The notes below the pieces were generated by a model, which was not told where the DNA came from, did not search any database, and was given only the letters and a program-made list of their open reading frames with translations. The translations under genes were made by a program, and so were the position numbers. From Enoplolaimus lenunculus (Eukaryota > Nematoda > Enoplea > Enoplida > Thoracostomopsidae), in NCBI GenBank assembly GCA_030248215.1, contig JASANG010002669.1, positions 82,501 through 146,500 of the forward strand: DNA of 64,000 nucleotides. The letters are read 5' to 3'. Below, piece by piece: positions 1-11,427 of the stretch. How positions within the stretch are numbered: position 1 is the first letter of the stretch; each line of letters opens with the position of its first letter.

Positions 1-173
1 TCACCAACATATGCCCAGACTGCGGACTGGGCCGTTATGATGGGCCTCACATTTTCAAATGCCCGGTCCAGCCGACGGCGAGCGTCCTAAAGAGGTGGCT
101 ATTTTTCGAGGTCTATAAATTGACTGACACCGCGATTGCCCACCTACAACAACAACAACCTAAATTTGCATGA
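1..173 (+). mobile_element. possible 3' end of a non-LTR (LINE-like) retrotransposon ORF
   Basis: An open frame enters from the left edge and stops at 171-173. It encodes about 56 residues with the motif C-P-D-C-G-(x7)-H-I-F-K-C-P. This C-x2-C-...-H-x4-C pattern is common near the C-terminus of LINE reverse-transcriptase ORFs. A CAA-rich stretch just before the stop gives QQQQ. Only the tail is visible, so the family cannot be named; a host zinc-binding tail is the alternative. Confidence 0.4.
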
Positions 174-570
174 ATAACGCAAACTGCAAAATTCGGACTT
201 AACGGATCAAAGAACCTTACCATTTTATACCAAAATTTTTCTGACAAAGGCTACAACCACCCGCCTATTTCGATTCTTGTCAACTTTGATATTCGTTTCA
301 CTTGATACTTTCTTGTGTTTTTGACGTTCAAAACACCATCATTCGAAGTGTCGTCCATGATGGAAATAGAAGCAACGCTTAACATTTTCAAAAGAACACT
401 TCTAATTACGCAAATAATTATCAATGCAAATTGCGACGCTGTATATACACATACATACATACATATATAGATATATCAGGTTCAGCCGGAATACCAGTTC
501 CGACCGGGATTCCTGCATCCAGTCAAGTCCTGTTCCGGTTCCTATATGTAATGATGCAGGAACTGGAATT
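174..570. other. no gene seen
   Basis: AT-rich spacer with short ATAC/ATAT runs near 445-475. No splice-bounded open frame or known repeat was recognised. Confidence 0.4.
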
Positions 571-675
<105 letters not shown>

Positions 676-1149
676 GCAGAGCGGCCGCAAAACAACGCAA
701 AACATTATTTTTTATCTCTTCCGCCAAGGGCAACGGGCGTGAATATTTTCGTGCTGAACTCGCCGCTCGTTGTATGTTGTCGCATTTTTTTCAACTTCAA
801 ATAAAATCAGATAAAACCTTGCGTTCGATACAAAAATGTCATTTTAAATCTTTGGTAAAAAAATTAAATTCTTCGTCATTTCAAGACAAATTTTCTCATT
901 TCAAAGTTTACACTATTTGTTATACAGAAGGTAACAAAATGAAGACTGACATATATATGTGGGCCCTGCCGGGTATGTGTAATGGGATACAGCTACCGAT
1001 GTGATCCCTAAGGTAACTATACTCAGTAATCTATCGCCTGACGGTCAGGCACCACGGAGTGTCCCCAGACCAGAGAGGCTCTGATCAATCGGATTATTAG
1101 ACAAATCTGAAAAATATCCGGAGTTTATAAAACTTAATTCACTTGAATC

Positions 1150-1520
1150 AATTGCTTGCCGAGTGCAAATAGATTATGTCTGTGGGTCGTATCCTTAATA
1201 TTAAGGATCGCACGGCAGTTTACAATTGTTTTGGACTTATCATTACGCGATCCCAGGACTTTATTCGCTCCGGATTGCCGAAAACGGCCGTTGTTCATCT
1301 GTGACCACGACGACGGGATTCGTAAGGACTTGCGCATAAAATCTCTTCGGAGCGCTGTGAAATTGTTTGGGAGGCACCTGGTTACAAGTTCAATATTTAC
1401 CAACGCACCAATGTTACTGTGGAAGGTGTCCCGTTTGCCACCTGGAAGACAGGAATGGGACGGGAGCATAAAATGTAAACGCTCATACAATTGGGATTTT
1501 GCTAGAAACACGGAACTGTA
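1150..1520 (+). pseudogene. possible decayed coding fragment
   Basis: Protein-like stretches occur in different plus-strand frames. One at about 1290-1330 reads FICDHDDGIRKD. Another at about 1351-1464 includes EIVWEAPGYKFNIYQ and then EGVPFATWKTGMGREHKM before a stop. The frames do not join and I recognise no domain. It may be a dead transposase or host pseudogene, or chance. Confidence 0.2.
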
Positions 1521-1584
1521 TCGATCTTGTGGATGTTGCTAAAGTCGGTCGGGATCATGCCTAGGTTTTTTAGAATCCCTCTGA

Positions 1585-1747
1585 CGGGCCCGTAGCGAAG
1601 GGATGTTAGGGGGCTCAGCTTCGCTGGAAAACGTTTGGCACCCCAAGGCAATTTTCAGCCTTGCTCGTACGTTGACGAAAACCCGCTTGTATGCTTCTCT
1701 TTAACAGTTTTTAGCCCCCACATCAAGGTGAGCTGGCTACGGGCCTG
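1585..1747. mobile_element. GCCCGTAGCC foldback element, degenerate copy
   Basis: First of a family of about 165-bp elements with inverted ends resembling CAGGCCCGTAGCCAGCTCACC and an interior rich in GGGGGC and AAAATTTT. This copy runs from GGGCCCGTAGC to GAGCTGGCTACGGGCC. No coding capacity. The terminus is reminiscent of hAT-type MITEs, but target duplications were not established. Confidence 0.6.
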
Positions 1748-2239
1748 ACTCGAGACAAATTCGAGCCTACGGTTTTCTGTGTCGACCAGGACACCCGGTG
1801 TCGCTGTCGCATTTTTAATTGCATCACCCCTCCCCCCACGCAATTGTCCGTCAGACAAATACAACCAGTTTCAAGTCAAACTTCAGTACTGATAAGACAT
1901 CGCAAGCAAACCGAGCGATATTCCAAGCGCGATTCTAGCATATTAATCTACCCCCAATGTAAAACAATACGACCCACGACGACCCGCCCCTAAGCCAACT
2001 TCAAACGTTATTGCACACGAAGTTTCCCAGTGTCTGCAATCTTAATAATGGCACATATTTCTGGAAACTGTTCGGTCTTCGGTTCCGGCGACAAATTTCA
2101 TATTCGTTTTCGTGGATGTTTGGCCGTCTGAATGCAATTTAGCTGTCTGCGTCTAATGATTCAAGCTAATCGATATTGGTCAAAATATACATATTTGATA
2201 GAAAACAACTAATATATATAATGCTCCGGTCATAATATA

Positions 2240-2386
2240 AAATTCGGCTGAGCCACAAAATGGGTCGTAGTCCAGGGGGGGACAACCAACCGGTTACCCT
2301 ACGTCAAAGAGTTTGTTGACCATTACCTCAGCAGGTGTCAGGTCGCAATCCTGGCCCACGACATATTTTGTGACCCGGCCGAATTT
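2240..2386. repeat. 147-bp foldback repeat
   Basis: The left arm begins AAATTCGGCTGAGCCACAAA. The right arm ends TTTGTGACCCGGCCGAATTT and is its near reverse complement. The arms also share TGGGTCGTAG-like sequence. No second copy was seen in the window. Confidence 0.6.
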
Positions 2387-3429
2387 GATATTGCGAACGG
2401 CGAATATGCAAGTAGCTTAGTATAAGGTCGCAAACGGTTTTGTGCCTCTTAAAGGCCAGGTGGATCCCGAAATAATTCATGGAAGGTTGGACACAAGTTG
2501 GGTTTCAATGAACCAAGACGTTACTTTGGTGCATACATCCGACTGACGCTGTCTGACCTCGAAGCATTTTTCAGATTTGACAAATTTTTTGCTCAATGCA
2601 AAAGGGGGTTCACGGTCGCCAATGACCCCCCTTACCAATAGGCCCCTACTTCTGTTGTCCAGGGGTTTATATGGCGACGCGAGTAGGTTTAGATTGTATT
2701 AGGCAAATTAGCGTTTTAGCCTAAAGTTAGGACGAGTAACCGAATTTATAAAAACCTCAAAAATCACATTAATTTACTTCTGGTAAAGTTGAATTGGTTC
2801 TATTGTTACTGGGAGCGTAGTTGCTCCGAGTGAGCTTGAGTTAACTCGAGTATCCTTGGGTAATAGAACGACTGAGGTCCCCGCATCCCAATGCATGCTT
2901 GACACCATTGCAATGGCTTGTTTCAAGATATTTTTGGGGGGACACAGGCATGCTTTTCGTGCTGCACCCCTTATGTTTTATAGCTAAAATCTACTGAGGT
3001 GTCCGCTAAAGATTTGCGGGGTCTACCCAGCAACCCCATCGAATCATTTTTGTTTTCAACGGATTTGGCCGAATTGGGGGTCCAGATTGGACAAAAAAAG
3101 GTTTCAAAATTAACCAGTTATTGTTAGGTTCAAACCTTTAACGAAACTATACGTATTATTGCTCAAACGCAAACCAAGTCGAGTTTTGAGTATTGAATTC
3201 AACTAAACAAACGCCATTTCGAACCGCCGTTGAAGTCAGAGTTCAATGATTCATTGCGAGTCAAGCGGGCACTGAATGAGTCAAATTTGACTCGATTTTG
3301 AACAGAACTTCATTGAAAACAGAGTTGAATTAGACTTAAATTTATGGTAAGCTTGACTTTTGAAGAATTAAATCTAGTTTGATCTTGGTGATAAGTCTTA
3401 TCAAGTCGAACTCAAAGACGCAATTGACT

Positions 3430-3715
3430 AATCAGTTTTGCTATTCCAAAACCCGGGAAAATCTACAGAATCGGAGGTTAAAACCTCTGGTTCCAGTCCG
3501 GCAAAAAACCGAACTCCTGCTCAGTCTTTGATAGACACTTCGCCGGAGGCTCTCGGCAATTTCGGTAGTGAAATTTTGCATAGTTTTTACATAATTTATC
3601 TGTTTATCGCGATTTGTTTTAACTTTTTGCACAATTTTAACGAAAGAATTTCCGACTCCGGCAAGTTTTGTTGGCTTGCGGCTCCGGTATTATTCACCTC
3701 CGGTTATACCTTGAT
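3430..3715. repeat. dispersed repeat, copy 1 (CTCCGGTTCC type)
   Basis: Shares blocks with 55206-55545, including GGCAATTTTGGTAGT, TTTTGCATAGTTTT, GGCAAGTTTTGTTGGC and CGGCTCCGGTAT. The two copies have different interior lengths. Family unknown. Confidence 0.55.
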
Positions 3716-4204
3716 ATATATATAAATATAATATATATTGCTATAAATAGTCTGAATTTGTTGCATCAAGCGACAGTCATAGGAAACCAAGCCTAAAATG
3801 ATAGTGAATCCGATAATTTTTGGCCAAGGGTGCGTTATATTCTGGAAAGTTCACTAGCGCTGAAGCCAAAACTAACCTTAGTACAAAATCTTAATACCAA
3901 ATGCTGATTCTGGTGCCTGTACGGGGGTACGGCCTGGGTGACCCCCGTAAATCCGTCAGTGTACATTTCTATGTATATATTCTCAAATAAGGGTTCCCAC
4001 ATTGTTGATAATAGAAAATAAATTAAATTACCGCTAAAGTACTTATATACCCATAGGAAACGTTGACCCAGACAAAACTGAGGTTTATATTTGCATATAG
4101 CAAAACACACACAGAGGCACGTGTTAGACTCGTTCGGCTACAAATTGAAAAGTAGAAGAAAATATTAAAGTGTACAAAACTATTGGCTGTGCTTAATCAA
4201 AGCA

Positions 4205-4740
4205 AAAGTGGATGATGACAAGATTGTGCAACTCTTGGGGTCCAGTTTGGTACAAAATGTACCACCGGATGTGGCGTTTTTGGCCGACCGCCCCTTGTTT
4301 AGAGGGGGTCGCTATCACATAAATACCCCTGAACTATAAAGAAAGCACGTATGGCACAGCATACATAAAGTGCCATGGTTCGCACCGGTTGTACCCCCAT
4401 CTAAACAAAGGGGGGTTGGGCAAAAATGCAACGCATGCCGGATACATACTTTTCTGCACAGAATGTGCCCAGTTGCTCACTCTTGTGCCACGGTTGGCAC
4501 CGGTTATACCCCCATCTAAACAAAGGGTGGGGGGTAGGGCAAAAATGCAACGCATGCCGGATACATACTTTTCTGCACAGAATGTGCCCAGTTGCTCACT
4601 CTTGTGCCACGGTTGGCACCGGTTATACCCCCATCTAAACAAAGGGTGGGGGTAGGGTAAAAATGCAACGCATGCCGAGTACATACTTTTTTCTACACAG
4701 AATGAGCCCAGTTACACACTCTTGTTAAATAGCGATTATC
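4205..4740. mobile_element. GTACATTTTGTAC-type foldback element with internal triplication
   Basis: Begins near TTGTGCAACTCTTGGGGT and ends near CACACTCTTGTT, with GTACAAAATGTACCACCGG at its head. Relatives lie at 16520-17020, 28205-28490 and 35635-35910. This copy is longer because an internal segment is tandemly repeated. Confidence 0.6.
4385..4715. repeat. about 110-bp tandem triplication
   Basis: Three successive copies of a unit containing ATACCCCCATCTAAACAAAG, AATGCAACGCATGCCG and TTTTCTGCACAGAATGTGCC. Copies 2 and 3 are nearly identical, so expansion is recent. Confidence 0.85.
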
Positions 4741-4993
4741 CACTCTTGGTCAAAATAAGGCGTAACTAAGCTGGCAATGTTGGATTATGCAAAAAACAAA
4801 ATCAACCGATTTGTCCAGCAATCATTTTAAGATCAAAGAAGTAGGATTGATCAGCAAAAGCATCTTCAGTAGAATTAGACCGTCGTTGCGGGAACAGAAA
4901 TTACGTCCGCTTCCACTTCAGCTCCATAACGGCTACGTGAACGCAAGCAGCAAAAAACGTCTAGTATATCTAATTAAACAAGTATTACAAAAC

Positions 4994-5172
4994 AATGGCG
5001 GATCCATGGGGGGCCACCCTGGCCATGCCTCCCCCCAACAGCATCTCGACAAAAATTATATAGCAATTTTATGGCAATAGTTCGTGGTTTGTGTGTGGGT
5101 TGAAAACAAGTTTATTACCTGTGAAATTTTGCCCCCCCCCCCCCCCATTTTGAGATCCTGGATCCGCCACTG
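4994..5172. mobile_element. TGGCGGATCC element, internally deleted copy
   Basis: Left end AATGGCGGATCCATGG, right end GATCCTGGATCCGCCACT. It matches both termini of the two 390-bp copies at 10306-10696 and 17590-17981 but lacks most of the centre. hAT-like by terminus only. Confidence 0.65.
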
Positions 5173-5520
5173 TTACAAAATTAAACAAATCAACTCCTTT
5201 GGCACTTGAGCACAACTCGTTCCGGATGAGCGCCGAGAACAGTTCAGACTTTCCTGGTATGGATAGTAAGTTTATTTGTTAAATATTTGGGCCAAACCAA
5301 AAGCGGAATTGTCAAATTCTCTCGGACGAAGTTTTGTGACGCTGAAACTGGAGCAGATAGAAAATTACACCTTTGGCTTCCGCAGCAGTAACTCTGTTTT
5401 GACTCAACCAATTCGGAATTGGGCTGAATTACGGTTTGGATTACGACATTCGAGAGGCGTAACAGTACTATTAACCTAAGCTCAATCCTCAGCATAAGAA
5501 TAATTCTAAAACTCAGCGTC

Positions 5521-5707
5521 GCATGTAAAGATCAGGTGCGGAACGTTTTTCTGTGGGACTGTAATAGAGTAAGCTTAAGATTTAGACTAATTTTTCGGCT
5601 TCACTTAGGCTTAGGCTTAGGACTCTGCTCATTCTTACGCGTAGGTTTAGGCTTAATCTTAGAAATACGCTTATAATACTGTTCCGTCCCTGTTCTTTAC
5701 ATTGGCC
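5521..5707. mobile_element. TelM-2 element with telomere hexamers
   Basis: Subfamily TelM-2 has ends like GGCCCATGTAAAGATCAGGG. Inside are CTGTGGGACTG(C/T)AATAGAGTAAGCTTAA, then (TTAGGC)n, then AATATGCTTATAATACTGTTC and the inverted end. Here there are about three hexamers and a second short block after CTCATTCTTACGC. Non-coding. Confidence 0.8.
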
Positions 5708-6152
5708 AACTCAGCCAAGGCTTAGGTCTAAGCCTAACCAAACGATCTGTGTTGAAGCTGCAAAAAGCATTTTTTGCTACCCCCGCGAAACGTTTTCGCT
5801 TCGCTGTAAAGCCTTGTAAAATCAACCGTATGCCTGTTCTAAATTCCTGTTGTACCCTCTAAAACTCGATGAGCTGGCTACCAGCCTGGTTTCGGCGTAA
5901 ACGCCCTTCGTTTCAAACTCGCGTCAGGAAACTTGTGTTCACTTGAACGAGACGAAATAAAGCTAAAATGCTGTGTATTTTATATTATTTTTTATAGCTA
6001 AAACATCTCTATATTTCATCTGAATCGAAAACTTGTATACAAACCACATATACAACACGATTCCTTATGAGGGAAACGCGACCGTAAAAGCTGTATAGAG
6101 ACACAACTAACCGGTATATAAAGCCTATGAGCCAGGACCTTATAGCTTATAC

Positions 6153-6304
6153 GGCCAATGTTACTTTAAGGGGCGTAACATAATAGATTAAACGTATTCC
6201 TAAGTCTAAGCCTAAGCCTAAGCAAAAAAATGTAATCTAGAATCTAAACCCGCTGTTTTATAGACCCACCAGAAATTTGGACGCCCCTTAAAGTAACATG
6301 GGCC
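6153..6304. mobile_element. TelM-1 element with telomere hexamers
   Basis: Subfamily TelM-1 has ends like GGCCAATGTTACTTTAAGG followed by GGCG on both sides in inverted orientation. Next come ATAGATTAAACGTATTCC, (TAAGCC)n, AAAAAATGTAATCTAGAATC and GACCCACCAGAAA. A short, clean copy with both ends intact, making it a good family reference. Confidence 0.85.
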
Positions 6305-6882
6305 GCTTATACGGTGGTTATTGGCACGTTTATGTAGACCGGATACCGACAGGGTCGAAACTCAAGTATGCAAACATTATCAAAATTTTTTTTATATTTG
6401 CCGAACGTCGGCTTGAGTGAAAATAACCAAACACTGCATATTCGTGTGAATTGTCGATTTTAATTCAGAATGTAAGTGGAAAAGGTTAAACTTAGGAATA
6501 ACCTTCAAACTTAAGTATGCTTTAAAGTTTCGTTGACCCGCTTTAATTTATGCGGGACAGAAAATTTGGCGAAAGCTTATACTGGATCCTGAATAGCCAG
6601 AGAGGCTAACAAAGACTAGAGCCCACAACAAACAGTTCAACTCACCCCCTGAAAAAGTTCTGGGTTTGCCTGTGAATACTGCCCACTCCCGGTGGTATGG
6701 CAATTTGAAATTATTGAGCAACACAGAGCTCACACATTGAAGTATGGCAGGAAACAAGCGTAAATGTTACGGTTTTGAAATGTTGACGCTGGGCCCACTT
6801 TTGAGTGGGTCCATTTGCGGACCGGAAACGATCGGGCCAAGAAAATAAGGATGGCGTAGAAACAACTACATCCTACAAATTC

Positions 6883-7292
6883 AGGCCCATGTATAAAACA
6901 GGGCAGAAACAGTAGTATAAGCATATTCCTAAGCCTAAGCCTAAGCCTAAGACTAAGACTAAAGCGTAAGGATGAAACTATTCCTAAGCCTAAGCCTAAG
7001 CCTAAGTCTAAGCCTAAGCGTAAAGATGAAACTATTCCTAAGCCTACGCCTAAGCCTCAGTCTAAGCCTAAGCGTAAAGATGAAACTATTCCTAAGCCTA
7101 AGCCTAAGCCTAAGTGTAAAGATAAATCTATTCCTAAGCCTAAGCCTAAGCCTAAGTCTAAGCCTAAACGTAAGAATGAAATTATTCCAAAAACCTATGC
7201 CTAAGCCTAAGCAAACAGTCTGCCTAAAGCTTAAACTAACTCTATTACAGCCATTCCGGAAAACGATCCGGCCCTGTTTTATACATGGGCCC
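6883..7292. mobile_element. TelM-3 element with expanded telomere array
   Basis: Subfamily TelM-3 has ends like GGCCCATGTATAAAACAGGG. This is the largest TelM copy, about 410 bp. Its centre is a higher-order array of about 50-bp units. Each unit is a run of CCTAAG hexamers followed by CGTAA(A/G)GATGAAACTATT, repeated about five times. Leu/Ser- and Leu/Arg-rich frames across it are repeat artefacts. Confidence 0.85.
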
Positions 7293-7707
7293 AAATTTGG
7301 CGACTTCTATTGCTACTCAAGGATAACGTAGCTCGTTCACATTGATGGGTCGGTACGTTTAGTTGTATGGTCATACTCCAAACCTCGAATGATATTTCAA
7401 AACGGTTCCATGGAAAGGAACTGACCAAAGACTCTTACCGCACTATAAAACGAGAACCTCAATTCGCTGCAGAACATTTCAACGTTCGAGTGCCCTAAAC
7501 CAATTGTGCAGTAGTAGCTGTGAGCGTGTACTCGTGATAGCGGGGGCAATAAAGGTCAACTCCCCTGGCACAAAAATTATCTTACCAAAAAACGACTTTG
7601 ACGTGTGTAAGCCTACTTTTAAGCTTAAACAAATAATTCGTCTAAAACGAAATTTTCCTTTATTGCAGTCTCACAGAAAAACGGTACACCCTCGGTATCA
7701 GCATGGG

Positions 7708-7903
7708 GGCCCACGTAAAGAACAAGGGCGTCAACGTTTTCCTGTGGGACTAGAAAAGAGTAAGCTTAAGCTTTAGACTAAGTTTTTGCTTGGCTTAGGC
7801 TTAGGCTTAGGCTTAGGAATATGTTCATTCTTACGCTTAGGCTCAGGCTTAGGCTAACGAATATGCTTACAATACTGTTCCGCCCCTGATCTTGACATTG
7901 GCC
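7708..7903. mobile_element. TelM-2 element
   Basis: Both ends present (GGGCCCACGTAAAGAAC on the left, TGACATTGGCC on the right). About four TTAGGC units, a spacer AATATGTTCATTCTTACGC, then a second short array. Confidence 0.8.
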
Positions 7904-8375
7904 AGCATGAGACAGATTTGCCGCATGTCCCTGCACAAACGACTCTGCTTGCCGCGAGCAAATTGACCTGGTCTGCTAGCGTGTGAACTGTTCGTGCCTA
8001 CGTTTGTGAGTAAAGACTCATTGATAAAATTACAAGCGACCCCGTATGATTGAGTTAAAACTAACGTTTAAACGACAATTTTGGTCTCGGCAACCTTTAG
8101 TTTGTCGGACTTTTTGAGTTGACGAAATAGAAAAAAACTTAACTAAAGCTGATTAGGATCCAAAATGTGAACCCGTAGTTCCGGTTTGAAAAATGTCCAC
8201 ACTGAGACATGGCAAAATGTGGTGATAGCATTCAGCAATCGGCAGACAACTCAGCGTGCTATAAAAGCAAAGTTCAGGAATAGCAATCGGAGATTTGACT
8301 TAGATGCGAGGTTAAAATATTTTATACGGGGGATGAATCCATATGCCCCCTATGATTACGGAAGATATCCCTAAG

Positions 8376-8550
8376 GGCCAATGTAAAGAACATGGGCGCA
8401 ACAGTATTATAAGCACATTCCTAAGCCTAAGCCTAAGGTTTAGCCTATTGGCCTAAGCGTAAGAACGAGCATATTCCTAAGTATAAGCCTAAGACTAAGC
8501 GAAGCAAAAAATTACTCTAAAGCTTAAGCTTACTCTTTTCTAGTCCCATC
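8376..8550. mobile_element. TelM-2 element, one end lost
   Basis: Starts GGCCAATGTAAAGAACATGG and carries two short CCTAAG blocks around GTAAGAACGAGCATATTCC. It ends abruptly in TTCTAGTCCCATC without the right inverted end. Confidence 0.75.
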
Positions 8551-8578
8551 AAGTAATGAAAAACCTCTGTGGGTAATG

Positions 8579-8803
8579 CAAGGTATGGTTAACAAGTGTC
8601 TAATTTCAAAATTGTCATGTGTTAACCTTACTGTAACGCAAAAATTGTGTTAGCCCTATCATAACACTGTCACAGCCCTCCCGTAATTCGTGTCACAGAG
8701 CATCTTGTAACACGCGTTAGGGTAGGGTTAACGCAATTTTCGCGATATGGGGTAGCTATCGTGCGACAATATTGAAACTTGACGCGTGTTAACCATACTT
8801 TAT
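8579..8803. repeat. foldback repeat with GTATGGTTAACA ends
   Basis: AAGGTATGGTTAACA at the left reappears inverted as GTGTTAACCATACTTTA at the right. The interior has several TAACG/CGTTA motifs. Single copy in the window. Confidence 0.55.
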
Positions 8804-9247
8804 AATGTTTTCGGTGGCAAAATGATATTTTTTATTGTGAACGATGTGTAATAGCTGGTCGACGGTAAAGTGATTTTACTCGAGAATGCCCGAGGGTAAA
8901 AAAATCAAATCTGCTCGGATAAAGCGCAAGCCGGATTCAAAAATCGTTATCCACTTAATAAAACACTGCTTTACTGTGCTTATATTTTAATTTTTTGCAA
9001 ATTTTCAAAAAAAAATTATTCACCACAGCCGTCGAGTTGAAAATTTGAGTAGTCGATTTTGGTAAAAACCGGCGAATAAAATTGTCACCCATCCTGCATG
9101 GTTCTTACGCCTTAGCGGCAGCCTTTTTCTAGCTGATTCAAATATCGTATAATTGGAATAAGCCAAAAAATATGTTTGCTTAACGAGTAACTTGTTCATC
9201 TAATAGAATTATCAGCGACATAGCTAGCATTCGGGATAGTATAAAAG

Positions 9248-9520
9248 CCTTATTCACACGTGTGTGTTTTTGCTTCGAGAATTTGCAGCGGCAGCTTGCA
9301 CTTGCAAGTTCTGTCCAAAATCTCGTTCGAAAAACTTGCAGCTGCAAATAATTCATTAAAAACATAGCTAGGAATTTAGTTCACTTGTGTGAATAACCAT
9401 GCAAGTTCGTTGAATTTATTGCAGCCGATTTTTCATTGGCTGATAAAAAAATGCAAGCTCTGCGTGCAATTTGCAGCAGCAAGTCCTCGCCGCAAAAATT
9501 TGCCCGTGTGAATAGGACTT
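9248..9520. mobile_element. CACGTGCAAGTT foldback element, copy 1
   Basis: Palindromic element of about 273 bp with ends TATTCACACGTGTG and CGTGTGAATAGGAC. The interior is rich in CTTGCAGCTGCAA. A second full copy is at 54779-55054 and a half copy at 32705-32788. Confidence 0.75.
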
Positions 9521-10121
9521 AACTTTATGTAAAGGTTTTTGTGAGCGAGCGCAGAATGCGGGTAGTTTTTCGATCTCCCAATTCAAGTCGGTTGTTTCAC
9601 AAAGCCTGTAAAAGTGACGTTTCCCGTTACTGCAACAATTTCTCGAGGGAATATAGTTTCACTACCCCACTTGAAGACGCGCTGAGAAGTTATTGGCCAA
9701 ACATCTGGGGCTGTAAATGTATATGTGAGATACTCATGATTAGTATTCATTGAATTTTTAATATATTTTCATATTTAAGCCTAAATATTTTACAAAAAAT
9801 AGAAACATGCAAAGATTTCAAAATTCGGCGTTTGGAATCAAGAAACTCATCAGCCAGTAGAATGTAGAGGCTACGAGCTCTTGTTCACTTTCTGCCGCAG
9901 GCTTTGGCTTAGGATTAAGCTTAAAATTACTATAGTGATCCGAATAATTGAGGATGACAGATATTAATATTTCACCTCTCCAGACTGTTCCCGTTTAGCT
10001 ATCCGGTTCCGGACTGTTACTTATTTTCCAATCCGGTGATTTTCTACGGGTTAAGTTCCTATCTTGATGATTATCCTATAAGACTTGAGCAATGTGCTAT
10101 TATGAGCATAGGTGACATGAC

Positions 10122-10293
10122 TAATGTTGTTTTTAAGGCCGTAAAACTGCATGTTAAGCATATTTCTAAGCCTAAGCCTAGGCGTTCAAAAAGTGTAAAC
10201 CTTAGTCTAAGCTTAAGCAAAAAATATAGTCTAAAATCTAAGTCTTCTATAGACCCAGTAGAAAACGGGACGGCTCTAGGAGTAACATGAGCC
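10122..10293. mobile_element. TelM-1 element, diverged
   Basis: Ends are degraded (AATGTTGTTTTTAAGG; AGTAACATGAGCC), but the order of internal blocks is kept: TTTCTAAGCCTAAGCC, AAAAAATATAGTCTAAAATC, then TATAGACCCAGTAGAAA. An older copy. Confidence 0.7.
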
Positions 10294-10305
10294 GGCAACA
10301 ATATA

Positions 10306-10696
10306 CAGTGGCGGATCCAGGATCTCAAAATGGGGGGCCCAAAATTTCAAAGGTAATAAACTTATTTTTGACCCATACTGTAGTGACCCAAATAAGAGGG
10401 GGGTCCCCATTTTGAGTTCCAATTAATAGGACTCCGTATCCCTAATAAGAGTCCGTAAGTGGGTAGAGTCCTTAAACACTTATTAGAGTCCATAAATGTC
10501 CATTATCCCTAATTGTAGCGCATAAATGACTCCAGGGCCTAATAAAGGTGACTTCAAAACTTTAAAGCGTGCTTATACTATTGTGTATAAAACAGAGAAA
10601 TAAACAGCTGAGAACAGCAATTGACACTATATAATTTTTGTCGAGATGCTGTTGGGGAGGCACGGCCGGGGTGGCCCTCCGTGGATCCGCCATTGA
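10306..10696. mobile_element. TGGCGGATCC element, about 390-bp copy
   Basis: Left end CAGTGGCGGATCCAGG, right end GTGGATCCGCCATTG. Nearly the same sequence lies in opposite orientation at 17590-17981. The interior has a series of GAGTCC(A/T)TAA and ATTAGAGTCC motifs. No transposase. Confidence 0.8.
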
Positions 10697-10699
10697 CAA

Positions 10700-11274
10700 T
10701 ATATCTTGAGTAATGAATTAAATAATGTATTAAATTTAGTTTGATCATCGAAGCAGTTGGCTATCTATTAATTAGAGCAGTTAACATTAATGAAGCATAT
10801 AATAAGTATTATAAACTCTATCGACTCAAATTAGATAAAATAGACTCTTATTGATTCAGGCTCAAAATTGGGACAAAGACTCTAATTACCAGTTCTTCTA
10901 TTCGGCTCACTACACAAGGCTTAGGCTTTAGAAAATTAATACATAAGCCTAAAGCCTAAACATTTCCCTATACCTTCGCCTAAGCGTAAGCCTAATCCGA
11001 AATCTTAAATCTGGAATGGCTTATTCAGGTCAGTTGAAAAAATTAGCAAACCTCAAAAAACGTTCCCGTAACCATTGTTAGGGTCAGGTACATCAACACA
11101 GGATCTAAGACACTTATTCGTATCCTAATAAATTTTTTCATACAATTTTGCGGCCAGGGGTGCGACGAAGTTCGATAAAGGTTCCCCCCATCAACGACGA
11201 AAATATATTAGATGCTTTTGCTGCAAGCTTATCGACATCAACAAATCGATCCGAATGTTAAAAATCACACCGCT
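10700..11274. other. downstream flank of gene C, no gene seen
   Basis: AT-rich DNA with a degenerate telomere-like patch at 10915-11005. No exon seen. Confidence 0.4.
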
Positions 11275-11427
11275 TTAACTTTTCGTTTTGAAATGTTTTC
11301 TGTTACGAAGTCGTTTTCGTCGTCGGCGACTGCAAATTTCTTCACCGGTGACTCGATCCAAAACTTTAATATCCGACAGACCGCACCAGCCGCGCAAATC
11401 GCCGTAATTTTCGCAAATGAAAAACAG
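11275..11427 (-). CDS. gene C exon 5 (terminal)
   Basis: Acceptor TGATTTTTAG precedes LFFICENYGDLRGWC, entering in phase 0. It gives the final MAM strand, the last cysteine and the basic tail, with stop TAA at 11277-11275. 51 codons. Confidence 0.75.
   Translation of the reverse strand: MFFICENYGDLRGWCGLSDIKVLDRVTGEEICSRRRRKRLRNRKHFKTKS

Larger units (their letters stand above)
1760..4190. other. intergenic stretch, no gene seen
   Basis: Mixed-composition DNA without a convincing exon. It contains one foldback (2240-2386), a run of TCAAGTCGA/TTGAATTC-like motifs at about 3140-3420, and a diverged repeat at 3430-3715. Confidence 0.4.

Noticed and set aside
4334-4684. 116-codon minus-strand frame with three similar repeats
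   Set aside because: Translation of the 110-bp triplication inside a non-coding foldback element.
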